NCBI RefSeq assembly: GCF_031884435.1
Contig: NZ_CP134779.1
Location: 3,286,001-3,350,000 of the forward strand
DNA: 64,000 bases
Source: Bosea sp. 685
GTDB taxonomy: Bacteria > Pseudomonadota > Alphaproteobacteria > Rhizobiales > Beijerinckiaceae
Direction of reading: 5' to 3'
Positions 16,430 to 24,907 of the stretch are shown piece after piece (the first letter of the stretch is position 1; each line of letters begins with the position of its first letter). A program made the translations under genes and the position numbers. The notes under the pieces are model-generated. The model was not told where the DNA came from. It searched no databases and saw nothing but the letters and a program-made list of their open reading frames with translations.

Positions 16430-17227
16430 TCACTCCGTGTATTCCAGACCGCCGCAGATGCTGAGAACCTGCCCCGAGACCGGCCGCCCGGCCTTCGAGG
16501 TCAGATAGATGACGAGCGCGGCGATCTCGTCGGGCTCGACCATGGTCTTCATCGACACCGCCTTGAGCGCGAGCGCGGCCATGTCGTCGTAGCTGATGCC
16601 CTTGGTCGCGGCGCGATCGGTGAAGACGCGGCGGATGCGGTCGCCCGCCACCACGCCCGGCGCGATGGCGTTGACGCGGATCTGTTCGGGCCCGAGCTCG
16701 ACCGACAACGACCGCGCCATGGCGATCACCGCCGCTTTCGACGCCGCATAGGGCGCGCGCAGCGGGAAGGCGTATTTGCCGGCGACCGAGGCCATGCAGA
16801 CCATGCTCGCGCCGCCATGCGCGGCCGCGGCGATCTTCAGATGCGGGATCGCCGCGCGCGCCACATAAAACTGGCCATGGACGTTGACGTCGAAGGTCCT
16901 TTTCCAGGCCGCTACATCCAGTTCGTGCAGCGGCGCGGCCGGGCCGGCGATGCCGGCATTGTTCACGAGGATGTCGAGCCCGCCCATCGCGGCCGTCGCC
17001 TCGGCGACGAAGGCATCCACGGCGTCGATATCGGAGACGTCGCAGCGACGGGAAGCGAACCCCTCCTTCTCGGTTGCGGCGAGCATGTCGTCGACGATGT
17101 CGCAGACCCAGACCGCCGACCCCTTGTCCCGGAAGGCCCGGGCGATTTCCAGCCCGATCCCCGATGCGCCCGCCGTGACGATGACCCGCTGGCGGGCCCA
17201 ATAGTCGCTGTCGCTCATATCCGTCAT
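16430..17227 (-). CDS. SDR-family NAD(P)-dependent oxidoreductase
   Basis: A 265-residue short-chain dehydrogenase. It shows the Rossmann motif VTAGASGIGLEIARAF, the acidic Asp at the end of beta-2 (VWVCDIVDD, favouring NAD), NNAG at ILVNNAGIAGPAA, and the catalytic Ser (CMASVAGKY) with Tyr and Lys in YAASKAA. It probably oxidises a 3-hydroxyacyl group to the 3-keto form. Genes for a dehydratase and the keto-acid cleavage enzyme flank it in the same operon. The usual length is about 250 residues. Confidence 0.92.
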   Translation of the reverse strand: MTDMSDSDYWARQRVIVTAGASGIGLEIARAFRDKGSAVWVCDIVDDMLAATEKEGFASRRCDVSDIDAVDAFVAEATAAMGGLDILVNNAGIAGPAAPLHELDVAAWKRTFDVNVHGQFYVARAAIPHLKIAAAAHGGASMVCMASVAGKYAFPLRAPYAASKAAVIAMARSLSVELGPEQIRVNAIAPGVVAGDRIRRVFTDRAATKGISYDDMAALALKAVSMKTMVEPDEIAALVIYLTSKAGRPVSGQVLSICGGLEYTE

Positions 17228-17241
17228 TCCCTCCTTTATGT

Positions 17242-18081
17242 TCAGCCGCCGGAGACGACGGCGAGCCCGCCGTCCAGAACCGGCTTGTCGCGCCCCTGCG
17301 CGAAAGCGCGAAAATAGAACTGTCCGGGTTCGCGCCAGAGCTGGAAGACCAGCGTCTCACCGGGAAAGACCGGCCCGGTGAACCGCGCCGCGAAGCGGGA
17401 CAGACGCTCGGGCTCGCCCCTGGCGCAACGTTTCAGAATCGCGAGGCAGGCAGTGCCGAAGGTCGCCGCGCCGTGAAGGATCGGCGCAGGAAATCCAGCC
17501 GATCGGGCAAATTCCGGGTCGACATGCAGCAGGTTGCGGTCGCCCAGCAGGCGAAACAGCGCCGACTGATTGGCGGCGGTCGCGACCTCGAAGGTCTCGT
17601 CGGCCGGCCGGGCGGGAACCGTGATCGTCTCGGGCTCGGCTCCCCGGTTGCCGCCGAAGCCGCCGGCGCCGCGCACGAAGAGGCTGGACAGGCTGGTCGC
17701 CACCAGACTGCCATTCTGGAAGATGCGCATCTGCTGATGGATGATTCCGCCGCGCCCCTCGCCCTTGTCGCCGAGCCCGACAATGGCCGTCTCGACCTCC
17801 GCGCATCCCGACGGCGCGAAGGGAGCGTCAAAGCGGATGTCGAGGCCACCATGCACGACGAGTGCGACCGGGACCTGCGCCACCTCGAGCCAGTCGTCGG
17901 AGAAACCGAGGATCTGCGCGAAGCTCGGAACGACCTTCTGGTCGCGCTCGAGGATGAACGGCAGATCCGCGACCGGGTCGGCCGCGCAGGCCAGCGCGTA
18001 GAGCAATGTCTGGCGGTCGTCATAGGCAAATGAGCGGGCGGGAACGGCCAGCGACAAAAGGCGGTCGGCGTCGAGAATCAT
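17242..18081 (-). CDS. Double-hotdog MaoC-like dehydratase (FAS1-like N-terminal domain)
   Basis: A 279-residue protein with two hotdog halves. The N-terminal part (QTLLYALACAADP, FILERDQKVVPSFAQILGF) is the degenerate MaoC N-domain of hydratase-2 enzymes. The C-terminal part has the active motif ATAANQSALFRLLGDRNLLHVDPEFARSAGFPAPILHG with the Asp-x4-His dyad. It should hydrate a trans-2-enoyl-CoA to the (R)-3-hydroxyacyl-CoA. ATG 18081 (MILDADRLLSLAVP) is the likely start. It heads an operon with the SDR and the BKACE enzyme, a logical hydrate, oxidise, cleave series. Confidence 0.88.
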   Translation of the reverse strand: MILDADRLLSLAVPARSFAYDDRQTLLYALACAADPVADLPFILERDQKVVPSFAQILGFSDDWLEVAQVPVALVVHGGLDIRFDAPFAPSGCAEVETAIVGLGDKGEGRGGIIHQQMRIFQNGSLVATSLSSLFVRGAGGFGGNRGAEPETITVPARPADETFEVATAANQSALFRLLGDRNLLHVDPEFARSAGFPAPILHGAATFGTACLAILKRCARGEPERLSRFAARFTGPVFPGETLVFQLWREPGQFYFRAFAQGRDKPVLDGGLAVVSGG

Positions 18082-18164
18082 CGGCGGCTCCTTATGGCTC
18101 ACGGGAGTGCCCGCATCCGAAGCAGGATGGAGAGTCGGCACTATTATTGCAACAGCACTTCAAC

Positions 18165-18174
18165 ATGTGAAACA
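18165..18174. promoter_or_regulatory. Candidate regulator half-site, second copy of ATGTGAA(A/C)CA
   Basis: ATGTGAAACA lies about 85 bases upstream of the start at 18081. This mirrors the word at 13879-13888, at about the same distance from its own gene. The overlapping TTCAACATGTGAA is partly palindromic. IclR regulator 2 (14561) is the likely binder. Confidence 0.3.
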
Positions 18175-18443
18175 CTTTTTCTCCATACGCCGTATCTTCA
18201 ACCCCTCTCTTCGCTTGACAGAACCGCCGCTGTGCAAAACGATCTTTCGCATTCTAAAACGCTCCGTACCCGCTCCGCACGACAGAGACAGGCGGACAGA
18301 GAAGGACCCGCATGCATTTGGAGTCATCCCGGCGACGATCTCCCGCTGCACGTCCTGGCTGCCGCGGCAGGGGCATCCATGCCTCGCGCCACGCTGTCGG
18401 GAGTTCGCAATTGACATGACCAAGGCTCGCCGAGATATTGCTG

Positions 18444-18473
18444 AAATCGGAAGTTATTTCCGATTTACGGAAT
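18444..18473. promoter_or_regulatory. IclR-type operator at the hyuA promoter
   Basis: A perfect inverted repeat, AAATCGGAA and TTCCGATTT with a 5-base spacer, overlaps TTTCCGATTTACGGAAT (18457-18473). The latter matches the palindrome at the iclR start (4693) at 13 of 17 positions. It lies 16 bases before the GTG start of hyuA and next to its AGGAG ribosome binding site, so binding here would block expression. Confidence 0.5.
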
Positions 18474-18489
18474 TTCAGGAGAGCTGACG

Positions 18490-20499
18490 GTGGCAGGCTG
18501 GAGACTGGGCATCGATATTGGCGGGACCTTCACCGACGTGATCGCGGTGCCCCCGCCCGCGACCGCGGGACGGCGCCGTTCGGCCAAAGTGCCAAGCCAG
18601 CCGCAGGAACCCGTCAGGGCCATCGTCGATGCGATCTCCGCGGTCGGATTGACCTGGCCGGAGGTCGAGGAGATCGTTCACGGCACGACGATCGTCACCA
18701 ACGACATCGTCGAGACGCGGCTGCGCCCTTGTGCGCTGATCGCCACCGCGGGGTTTTCCGACACGATCGAGATCGCCCGAGGCTCTCGCCGGCATCTGTA
18801 CAGGATGGAGATGCCGCCGCGGCCGGCGCCGCTGGTGCCCGCCGAGTTGCGCTTCGAGGTCGATGAGCGGCTCGACCATGAAGGCCGCATCGTGCGGCCC
18901 CTCAGCGATGCCGACATTGCCCGCGTCGTCTCACAGGTGAAGGCGAGCGGCGTCGACACGGTCGCGGTCTGCCTGATGCATGCGTTTCGCAATCCCGAGC
19001 ATGAACGCCGCCTCGGCGTCGCCCTGCGCGAAGCCCTGCCGCATGTCTCGCTATCGCATGAGGTCAGCCCCGAATGCCGCGAATTCGAGCGGATGAACAC
19101 CACGGTGCTGAACGCCATGATGATGGCGAAGATCAAGCACCATCTCGGCCTGATCGCCGAGCGGCAGCCCCACGGCTCGCGGCTTCACCTGATGCACTCG
19201 GCCTCGGGCATGGCCGCGCCGGCGCTGATCGCCGAGCGGCCGCTGATGCTGGCCATGTCGGGTCCGGCGGCCGGTGTCGCAGCCTCTTGCGAGATCGCGG
19301 CAAAGCTCGGCATCTCTCACGCCATCACCTTCGACATGGGCGGGACGACGACCGATGTCTGCCTGGTCGTCGACGGGCGGGCGCAGATCGCGGTCAACCG
19401 CGATCTCGGCGGCCAGCGCATTCGCATGCCCATGGTCGCCGTGGATTCGATCGGCGCGGGCGGCGGATCGATCGCGCGGCTGATCTCGGGAGCCCTCACC
19501 GTCGGCCCCGAAAGCGCCGGCGCACGGCCGGGCCCCGCCTGCTACGGCACGGGCGGCACGCAACCCACCGTCTCGGATGCCGATGCCGTTCTTGGCAACC
19601 TCAACCCGGCGCGCACGCTGGGCGGCTCGATCACGCTGTCGGTGGAGCGGGCCGAAGGCGCCATCCGCCCGCTCGCCGAGGCGATGGAATTCAGCGTGGC
19701 CGAGGCCGCAGCCGGCATCACCCGGGTCGTGCACGCCAACATGGCCCGCGCGCTGCGCCGGGCGACAGTTGAGCGCGGGCTCGATTTGCGCCAGTTCGAC
19801 ATGATCGCCTTCGGCGGCGCAGGGCCGATGCATGCGGTCGAAGTCGCGCGGCTCTGCGGCATCGGCCGCATCGTGGTGCCGGCCTTCTCGTCGGGCTTTT
19901 CGGCGTTGGGCTGCGTCGAGGCGGTGATGAGCTATTCGCGCCAGATGACGCTGGGCATGAAATCCGGCGACTGGGACCAGGCGGCGCTCGACCGGACTGT
20001 GGCCGCACAGGTCGAGGATTTGTCGTCGGCGCTGATCGCAGCGGGGCATCGAGCCGCGACGCTCGCCATCACCATGACCGCCGGCATCCGCTATAGCGGG
20101 CAGAGCTACGAGACGCAGATCGACGCGCCGGCGCTGGACAGGCCCGATACGCTCGGCCAGCAGTTCGATGCGGCGCACCGCGCGCTCTATGGCTATGCGA
20201 CCGGCGAGCCCTGGGAGCTCTCCTCGCTTCGCATCGAGGTATCCGCGCCGACGGAGTCCAAGGCCCCGGCGGATGCCCCCATCACCGGAGAGGACGCACC
20301 ACCAGGCCGGCGCCGCGTGACCTTCGAAACGGGCGAGACCTTCGACGTCGCGGTGCTGGCGCGCGCCTCCATGGTTCCCGGCGAGACGATCCAGGGGCCG
20401 CTGATCGTCGAGGACGAATGGTCGACAATCGTCGTTCCGCCCTCGGACCGTATCGCGGCCGATGCCGCGGGACATCTGACGATCGAGGTGGCGCTGTGA
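18490..20499 (+). CDS. hyuA: Hydantoinase/oxoprolinase subunit A
   Basis: A 669-residue HyuA/N-methylhydantoinase A protein. The N-terminal ATP-binding motif WRLGIDIGGTFTDVIAV, the segment IVHGTTIVTNDIVETR, the second phosphate motif ITFDMGGTTTDVCLV, and GAGGGSIARLISGALTVGPESAG are all present. With HyuB it performs ATP-dependent opening of a cyclic amide (hydantoin, 5-oxoproline, or, in related enzymes, carboxylation of acetone or acetophenone). The start is GTG 18490 with AGGAG 9 bases upstream. It overlaps hyuB by 4 bases. It is the first gene of an operon with a peptide-type ABC importer. Confidence 0.92.
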   Translation: MAGWRLGIDIGGTFTDVIAVPPPATAGRRRSAKVPSQPQEPVRAIVDAISAVGLTWPEVEEIVHGTTIVTNDIVETRLRPCALIATAGFSDTIEIARGSRRHLYRMEMPPRPAPLVPAELRFEVDERLDHEGRIVRPLSDADIARVVSQVKASGVDTVAVCLMHAFRNPEHERRLGVALREALPHVSLSHEVSPECREFERMNTTVLNAMMMAKIKHHLGLIAERQPHGSRLHLMHSASGMAAPALIAERPLMLAMSGPAAGVAASCEIAAKLGISHAITFDMGGTTTDVCLVVDGRAQIAVNRDLGGQRIRMPMVAVDSIGAGGGSIARLISGALTVGPESAGARPGPACYGTGGTQPTVSDADAVLGNLNPARTLGGSITLSVERAEGAIRPLAEAMEFSVAEAAAGITRVVHANMARALRRATVERGLDLRQFDMIAFGGAGPMHAVEVARLCGIGRIVVPAFSSGFSALGCVEAVMSYSRQMTLGMKSGDWDQAALDRTVAAQVEDLSSALIAAGHRAATLAITMTAGIRYSGQSYETQIDAPALDRPDTLGQQFDAAHRALYGYATGEPWELSSLRIEVSAPTESKAPADAPITGEDAPPGRRRVTFETGETFDVAVLARASMVPGETIQGPLIVEDEWSTIVVPPSDRIAADAAGHLTIEVAL

Positions 20500-22130
20500 C
20501 GGTCGCGAAGACACTCATCCCTCCAGCCGCGATCGACCCCGTCTCGCTCGAGGTCATCCGCAATGCACTGACCGCCATCGCCGAGGAGATGTCGATGGTG
20601 GTCATGCGCGCCGCCCGCTCGCCGCTCCTGCGCGAGGCCGGCGACCACTCCTCTGCACTGACCGACAGTGCGGGCTTCCTGGTGGCGCAGGGCGCCGACG
20701 TGCCCGTGCATCTCGGTGTGCTCAGCTTCACGGTGCGCGAGTTCCTGGCCCGCGTTCCTGCGGAGCGGCTCATGCCGGGGGACGTCTGGATCGTCAACCT
20801 GCCGGAGGTCGGCGGCAACCACCTTCCCGACGTCAAGCTGATCCGCCCCGTCTTCCGCGACGGTGTCCTCTACGCCTTCGCCGTCAGCCTCGCCCATTGG
20901 GCCGATGTCGGCGGTGCCATGCCCGGCAGCTATTTTGCCGACGCCCGCGACGCCTGGGCCGAAGGGCTGCGGATCCCGCCGACCCGTCTCGTCGCGGACG
21001 ACGCGATGGATGAGGAAAAGCTCGCGCTCATTCTCGCCAATGTGCGCGGCCCTCAGGAGCGCAAAGGCGACATCCTCGCCCAGATCTCGGCCACGATGGT
21101 CGCCGCGCGCAGGCTCGACGAGCTGGCGGCGAAACATGGAGCCGCCTGGATCGGGACCGCCTTCGCGTCGATCCACGACCGCGCCGAGCGCCAGATGGCA
21201 GAGGCGATCGGCGCGATCCCCAACGGCGTCTATGCCGGCGAGGACTGGATGGACGATGACGGCCATGACGGCCCGCCCGTGCCGATCCGCGTTACCGTCA
21301 CGATCCGCGACGCGACGGCCACCTTCGACTTCTCCGCCTGCGCTGATGCGGTGTCCGGGCCGATCAACACCACGAAATTCATCGCGGGCGCGGCCGTCTT
21401 CTATGTAATGAAGGCGCTCTACGGCCCCGATATCCAGCCGTCAGGCGGATGCTACCGCCCGCTCGACGTCGTCACGCGCCAGGGGTCGATCGCCGATGCC
21501 CCCTATGACCGGCCCGTGGTCGGCGGCAATCACGAAACCTGCCAGCGGATGGCGGACGCGATCTTCAACGCGCTGATCCCGGTTGCGGCGGCCAAGCTCA
21601 GCGCAGGCGGGCCGACGACCGCCGGGCTCGTGATCTTCGGCAGCCGAACGGATCTCGGCTGGAGCACGCTCTACGAGGTCCATCCCGGCGGCGAAGGCGC
21701 GCGCATCGACCGGCACGGCATGGCCTCGAGCCGCGTGCACCTCGCCAATGTAATGAACACGCCGGCCGAGGTGATCGAGGCCGAATATCCGATCATCGTC
21801 GCGTATCAGAAGATCCGCCGCGGCTCGGGCGGCGCTGGGCGGCACAAGGGCGGCGACGGCATCGTCCGCGGCTACAAGATGAGCGGCGACGAGACCACCG
21901 TGACCACCATGTTCGAACGCGCCGTCGTGCCGCCCTATGGACTCGCGGGCGGCGAGGCGGGCGCCGTCTTCGGCGCGCGGCTCGTGCGCGCAGACGGCAG
22001 CGAGACGGCGTTGCGCGGCAAGCAGAACATCCGCATCGGCAAGGGCGACCTCGTCGAGGTGACGAGTTGCGGCGGCGGCGGCTACGGCATCCCGGACGAG
22101 GCGACAGAGTCGAGCCTCGCCGCGGAATAG
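20496..22130 (+). CDS. hyuB: Hydantoinase/oxoprolinase subunit B
   Basis: A 544-residue HyuB protein starting at GTG 20496 (GTGA overlap with the hyuA stop). Typical segments are IDPVSLEVIRNALTAIAEEM, LREAGDHSSALTDSAG, DVWIVNLPEVGGNHLPDVKL and YPIIVAYQKIRRGSGGAGRHKGGDG. It is the partner subunit needed for the cyclic-amide hydrolase. The C-terminal end, VEVTSCGGGGYGIPDE, is the normal family terminus, so the gene is complete. Confidence 0.92.
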   Translation: MTVAKTLIPPAAIDPVSLEVIRNALTAIAEEMSMVVMRAARSPLLREAGDHSSALTDSAGFLVAQGADVPVHLGVLSFTVREFLARVPAERLMPGDVWIVNLPEVGGNHLPDVKLIRPVFRDGVLYAFAVSLAHWADVGGAMPGSYFADARDAWAEGLRIPPTRLVADDAMDEEKLALILANVRGPQERKGDILAQISATMVAARRLDELAAKHGAAWIGTAFASIHDRAERQMAEAIGAIPNGVYAGEDWMDDDGHDGPPVPIRVTVTIRDATATFDFSACADAVSGPINTTKFIAGAAVFYVMKALYGPDIQPSGGCYRPLDVVTRQGSIADAPYDRPVVGGNHETCQRMADAIFNALIPVAAAKLSAGGPTTAGLVIFGSRTDLGWSTLYEVHPGGEGARIDRHGMASSRVHLANVMNTPAEVIEAEYPIIVAYQKIRRGSGGAGRHKGGDGIVRGYKMSGDETTVTTMFERAVVPPYGLAGGEAGAVFGARLVRADGSETALRGKQNIRIGKGDLVEVTSCGGGGYGIPDEATESSLAAE

Positions 22131-22168
22131 CGATACCAAACGACCATAACAAACGGGAACGGGAAAGG

Positions 22169-23794
22169 ATGACACAAATGCGCAGGCGTGACTTTCTAAG
22201 TAGCGGCCTCATCGCAGGCGGCGCGGCGGCTTTCGGCCTTTCCTTCCAGCCGCGGCTGGCGCGGGCGGCGAGCAAGGGCGCGGTCATCCGCGTCCTGGCC
22301 GAAGGCGCTCCCAATACCTTCGATCCCGCCGGGACCGGCTACAACATACCCTCGGCAAACATCACCTGGAACGTCTATGACCGGCTGATCACCTTCGGGC
22401 AGAAGCCGCTGGCCGGACCTGGCCAGCAGGGCGCCTTCATCTACGACTATGACAAGCTGGTGCCCCAGGCGGCCGAAAGCTGGACCATTTCGGCCGACGG
22501 CACGACCTTCACCTTCAAGCTGCGCAAGGATGCGAAATTCCACGACGGCACGCCGGTCACAGCCGCCGACGTCAAATGGTCTCTCGACCGCGCGGTCAAC
22601 GTCACGACCGCAAAAAACCAGATGGCGACCGGCTCGATGACCGATCCGGGCCAGTTCACGGTCATCGACGACATGACGATCGAGATCAAGGTTCCCAAGG
22701 CCGACCGCTTCACCCTGCCTAATCTGGCGCTGCTCTTCCCAGCGATCTTCAATTCCAAGGTCGCCAAGCAGAACGCCACGGCCACCGACCCCTGGGCCTC
22801 CGACTGGCTGAAAACCAACATCGCCGGCGGCGGGCCCTTCAAGCTCGGAGCCTACCAGCCAGGCCAGCAATTCGTGCTCGAGCCCTTTGCAGACTGGAAG
22901 AACGGGGACCGGACGCCAGACGACCGCATCGTCTACCAGATCGTTCCGCAGGGATCGTCGCGGCGTCTGGCAGCCGAGCGGGGCGAGGCCGACCTGGTAC
23001 GCGACCTGCCGGGCCGCGATATCAAGGATCTGCTCGACGCCGGCAAGGTGCGTGTGCTCGGCATCGCCAATCCGGCAACCGTCACCTACATCGCAATGAA
23101 CAACGGCATGGCGCCCTTCGACAATCTCAAGGTCCGTCAGGCCATCGCATGGTCGGTGCCTTACAAGGACATGTTCGAGGCCGTGTTGTACGAGCGCGGT
23201 GCGCCGATGTTCGGCGGTCCCGCCGACGTCACGTCGACGCAATGGCCCTCGCCTCTGCCCTATACGCAGGACCTCGTCAAAGCCAAGGCCTTGCTGGTCG
23301 AGGCGGGCTTCCCCAACGGGTTCGAGACGACGTTCTCGATCGACGCCGACGACACGACGGTCGGCGAGCCGGTCGCGATCCTGATGCAGGAGGCCCTGCG
23401 CAAGATCGGTATCAAGGTCACGATCAACAAGGTGCCCGCCGGCCAGATGGGGACGCTTCAGACCGAGAAGAAGCTGCCTTTGTTCATCGCCAATGCCGGC
23501 GCCTGGCTGGCCAGCCCGGACTACTTCTTCCGGATATTCTACCAGGGCGCAACGCGCTGGAACTTCGGCTCCTATGCTAATCCCGAGATGGTGCAGATCG
23601 TCGCCGATGCGCGCTGGGAGACCGACCAGGCGAAATACGACGCTCTGGTGACCCGGATGATCCAGCTGGCACGGACCGAGGTGCCGGTGATCCCGCTGTG
23701 GTCGGCCTTCCAGGACACGGTGATCTCGCCTGCGACTTCAGGCTACACCTACATGTTCCACCGCTCGCTCGAGCTGCGCCACCTCGATAAGTGA
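22169..23794 (+). CDS. Peptide-type ABC transporter substrate-binding protein (SBP_bac_5), Tat signal
   Basis: A ~541-residue periplasmic binding protein. The N-terminus MRRRDFLSSGLIAGG then LARAAS is a twin-arginine signal with an AxA cleavage site. The mature part has GAPNTFDPAGTGY, TFTFKLRKDAKFHDGTPVTAADVKWSLDRA, and the C-terminal ARTEVPVIPLWSAFQDTVI, all of the DppA/OppA cluster. ATG 22178 is an alternative start with better AAGGA spacing. It captures the transported substrate for the permeases downstream and lies 38 bases after hyuB. A strong hairpin follows the gene. Confidence 0.92.
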   Translation: MTQMRRRDFLSSGLIAGGAAAFGLSFQPRLARAASKGAVIRVLAEGAPNTFDPAGTGYNIPSANITWNVYDRLITFGQKPLAGPGQQGAFIYDYDKLVPQAAESWTISADGTTFTFKLRKDAKFHDGTPVTAADVKWSLDRAVNVTTAKNQMATGSMTDPGQFTVIDDMTIEIKVPKADRFTLPNLALLFPAIFNSKVAKQNATATDPWASDWLKTNIAGGGPFKLGAYQPGQQFVLEPFADWKNGDRTPDDRIVYQIVPQGSSRRLAAERGEADLVRDLPGRDIKDLLDAGKVRVLGIANPATVTYIAMNNGMAPFDNLKVRQAIAWSVPYKDMFEAVLYERGAPMFGGPADVTSTQWPSPLPYTQDLVKAKALLVEAGFPNGFETTFSIDADDTTVGEPVAILMQEALRKIGIKVTINKVPAGQMGTLQTEKKLPLFIANAGAWLASPDYFFRIFYQGATRWNFGSYANPEMVQIVADARWETDQAKYDALVTRMIQLARTEVPVIPLWSAFQDTVISPATSGYTYMFHRSLELRHLDK

Positions 23795-23808
23795 CGCAAG
23801 CAACCCAG

Positions 23809-23840
23809 CCGACCGGCGCGCGGAAACGCCCGCCGGTCGG
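23809..23840 (+). terminator. Intercistronic hairpin after the binding-protein gene
   Basis: CCGACCGGCG (23809-23818) pairs perfectly with CGCCGGTCGG (23831-23840). It stands between the binding-protein and permease genes with only a weak T-rich tail. It probably acts as an mRNA-stability or partial-termination element that keeps the binding protein in excess over the membrane parts. Confidence 0.55.
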
Positions 23841-23874
23841 TCTTCGCCATATCGCCCGGAAGAGATGACGACCC

Positions 23875-24903
23875 ATGCGCTATCCGCTCGTCCGAGCCAT
23901 ACTGGGCCGCATTTGGAGCGCGCTTCCGGTGCTGTTCGGCGTGCTCGTCGTCACCTTCCTGCTCATTCGCGCGCTGCCGGGCGACCCGGCCGTGCAATAT
24001 GCGACCAGCCCCACGGCGAGCCGCGTCGAGATCGAGGCGATCCGCCGCGAGCTCGGCCTCGACCGGTCTCTGGCCGAGCAGTTCCTGCTCTATCTGGGCC
24101 AGCTCGCGCACGGCAATTTCGGCTACTCGCTGCAATCGGGCCAGCCGGTTCTCAAGGATTTCGCGGTCCGCCTGCCTGCGACCATCGAGCTCGCGATCAT
24201 GGCCTTCGTCCTGTCGATCGTCGTCTCGCTGCCGCTGGGCGTCGCAGCGGCGATCTTCCGGAACTCCTGGTTCGATCAGCTCTGCCGGGTGCTGTCGTCC
24301 TTTGCCGCGGCCATGCCGGTCTTCTTCTTCGGCCTGCTGCTGATCTATTTCTTCTATTTCCGCTGGGGTCTGGCGCCGGAGCCGATCGGCCGCTGGCCGG
24401 CCATGATCATCCCGCCCGACCCGGTCACGGGTTTCGCGACGATCGACTCACTCTTCGCCGGAGACGCCGAGGCGTTCTGGAGCGCACTGGCCAAGATGCT
24501 GTTGCCTGCGACCTCGATGGCGATCTTCGCGGTCGCCCCCCTGTTGCGGATGATGCGCGGCGCGATGATCGACGCGCTGGACAGCGACTATGTGCTGGCC
24601 GCCCGGGCCTTCGGATTGTCGCGCTCGCGGGTGATCCTGCGCTATGCGCTGCCCAATGCGCTGCTTCCGGTGCTCGCGACCATGGGGATGGTCCTGTCGA
24701 CGATGCTCGGGGCCAATGTGATGATCGAGAAGCTGTTCGCCTGGCCGGGCATCGGCGCCTATGCGGTGAACTCGCTGATCTCGATCGACTATGCGCCGGT
24801 CCAGGCCTTCGTCCTGATCGTCGCGGTGCTGTTTGTGCTGATGACGCTGGTCATCGACATCATCTCGGCGGCGATCGATCCGCGCTACAAGCTGAAGGGC
24901 TGA
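23875..24903 (+). CDS. Peptide-type ABC transporter permease (DppB-like)
   Basis: A 342-residue inner-membrane permease of the BPD_transp_1 family. The first membrane segment is VLFGVLVVTFLLIRALPGDP, as in DppB/OppB. Several further hydrophobic segments follow. The EAA coupling loop is DSDYVLAARAFGLSRSRVILRYALPNA, followed by IEKLFAWPGIGAYAVNSL. It forms half of the channel with the next gene. Start ATG 23875; 4 bases separate it from the next gene. Confidence 0.93.
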   Translation: MRYPLVRAILGRIWSALPVLFGVLVVTFLLIRALPGDPAVQYATSPTASRVEIEAIRRELGLDRSLAEQFLLYLGQLAHGNFGYSLQSGQPVLKDFAVRLPATIELAIMAFVLSIVVSLPLGVAAAIFRNSWFDQLCRVLSSFAAAMPVFFFGLLLIYFFYFRWGLAPEPIGRWPAMIIPPDPVTGFATIDSLFAGDAEAFWSALAKMLLPATSMAIFAVAPLLRMMRGAMIDALDSDYVLAARAFGLSRSRVILRYALPNALLPVLATMGMVLSTMLGANVMIEKLFAWPGIGAYAVNSLISIDYAPVQAFVLIVAVLFVLMTLVIDIISAAIDPRYKLKG

Positions 24904-24907
24904 GGCG

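Larger units (their letters stand above)
18082..18489. promoter_or_regulatory. Divergent promoter region between the dehydratase operon and hyuA
   Basis: A 408-base non-coding stretch, AT-richer than its surroundings at 18135-18260. It holds the word ATGTGAAACA (18165-18174) near the minus-strand start. Close to hyuA it holds a perfect inverted repeat, AAATCGGAA (18444-18452) and TTCCGATTT (18458-18466), separated by 5 bases. I see no credible gene in it. Confidence 0.6.

Noticed and set aside
16425..17360. Fusion of the BKACE enzyme with an upstream open frame
   Set aside because: The extra part is the shadow of the SDR gene. The family N-terminus begins at 16424.
18094..18487. Short plus-strand open frames upstream of hyuA
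   Set aside because: They lie in the AT-richer promoter region, lack family similarity, and overlap the candidate operators.
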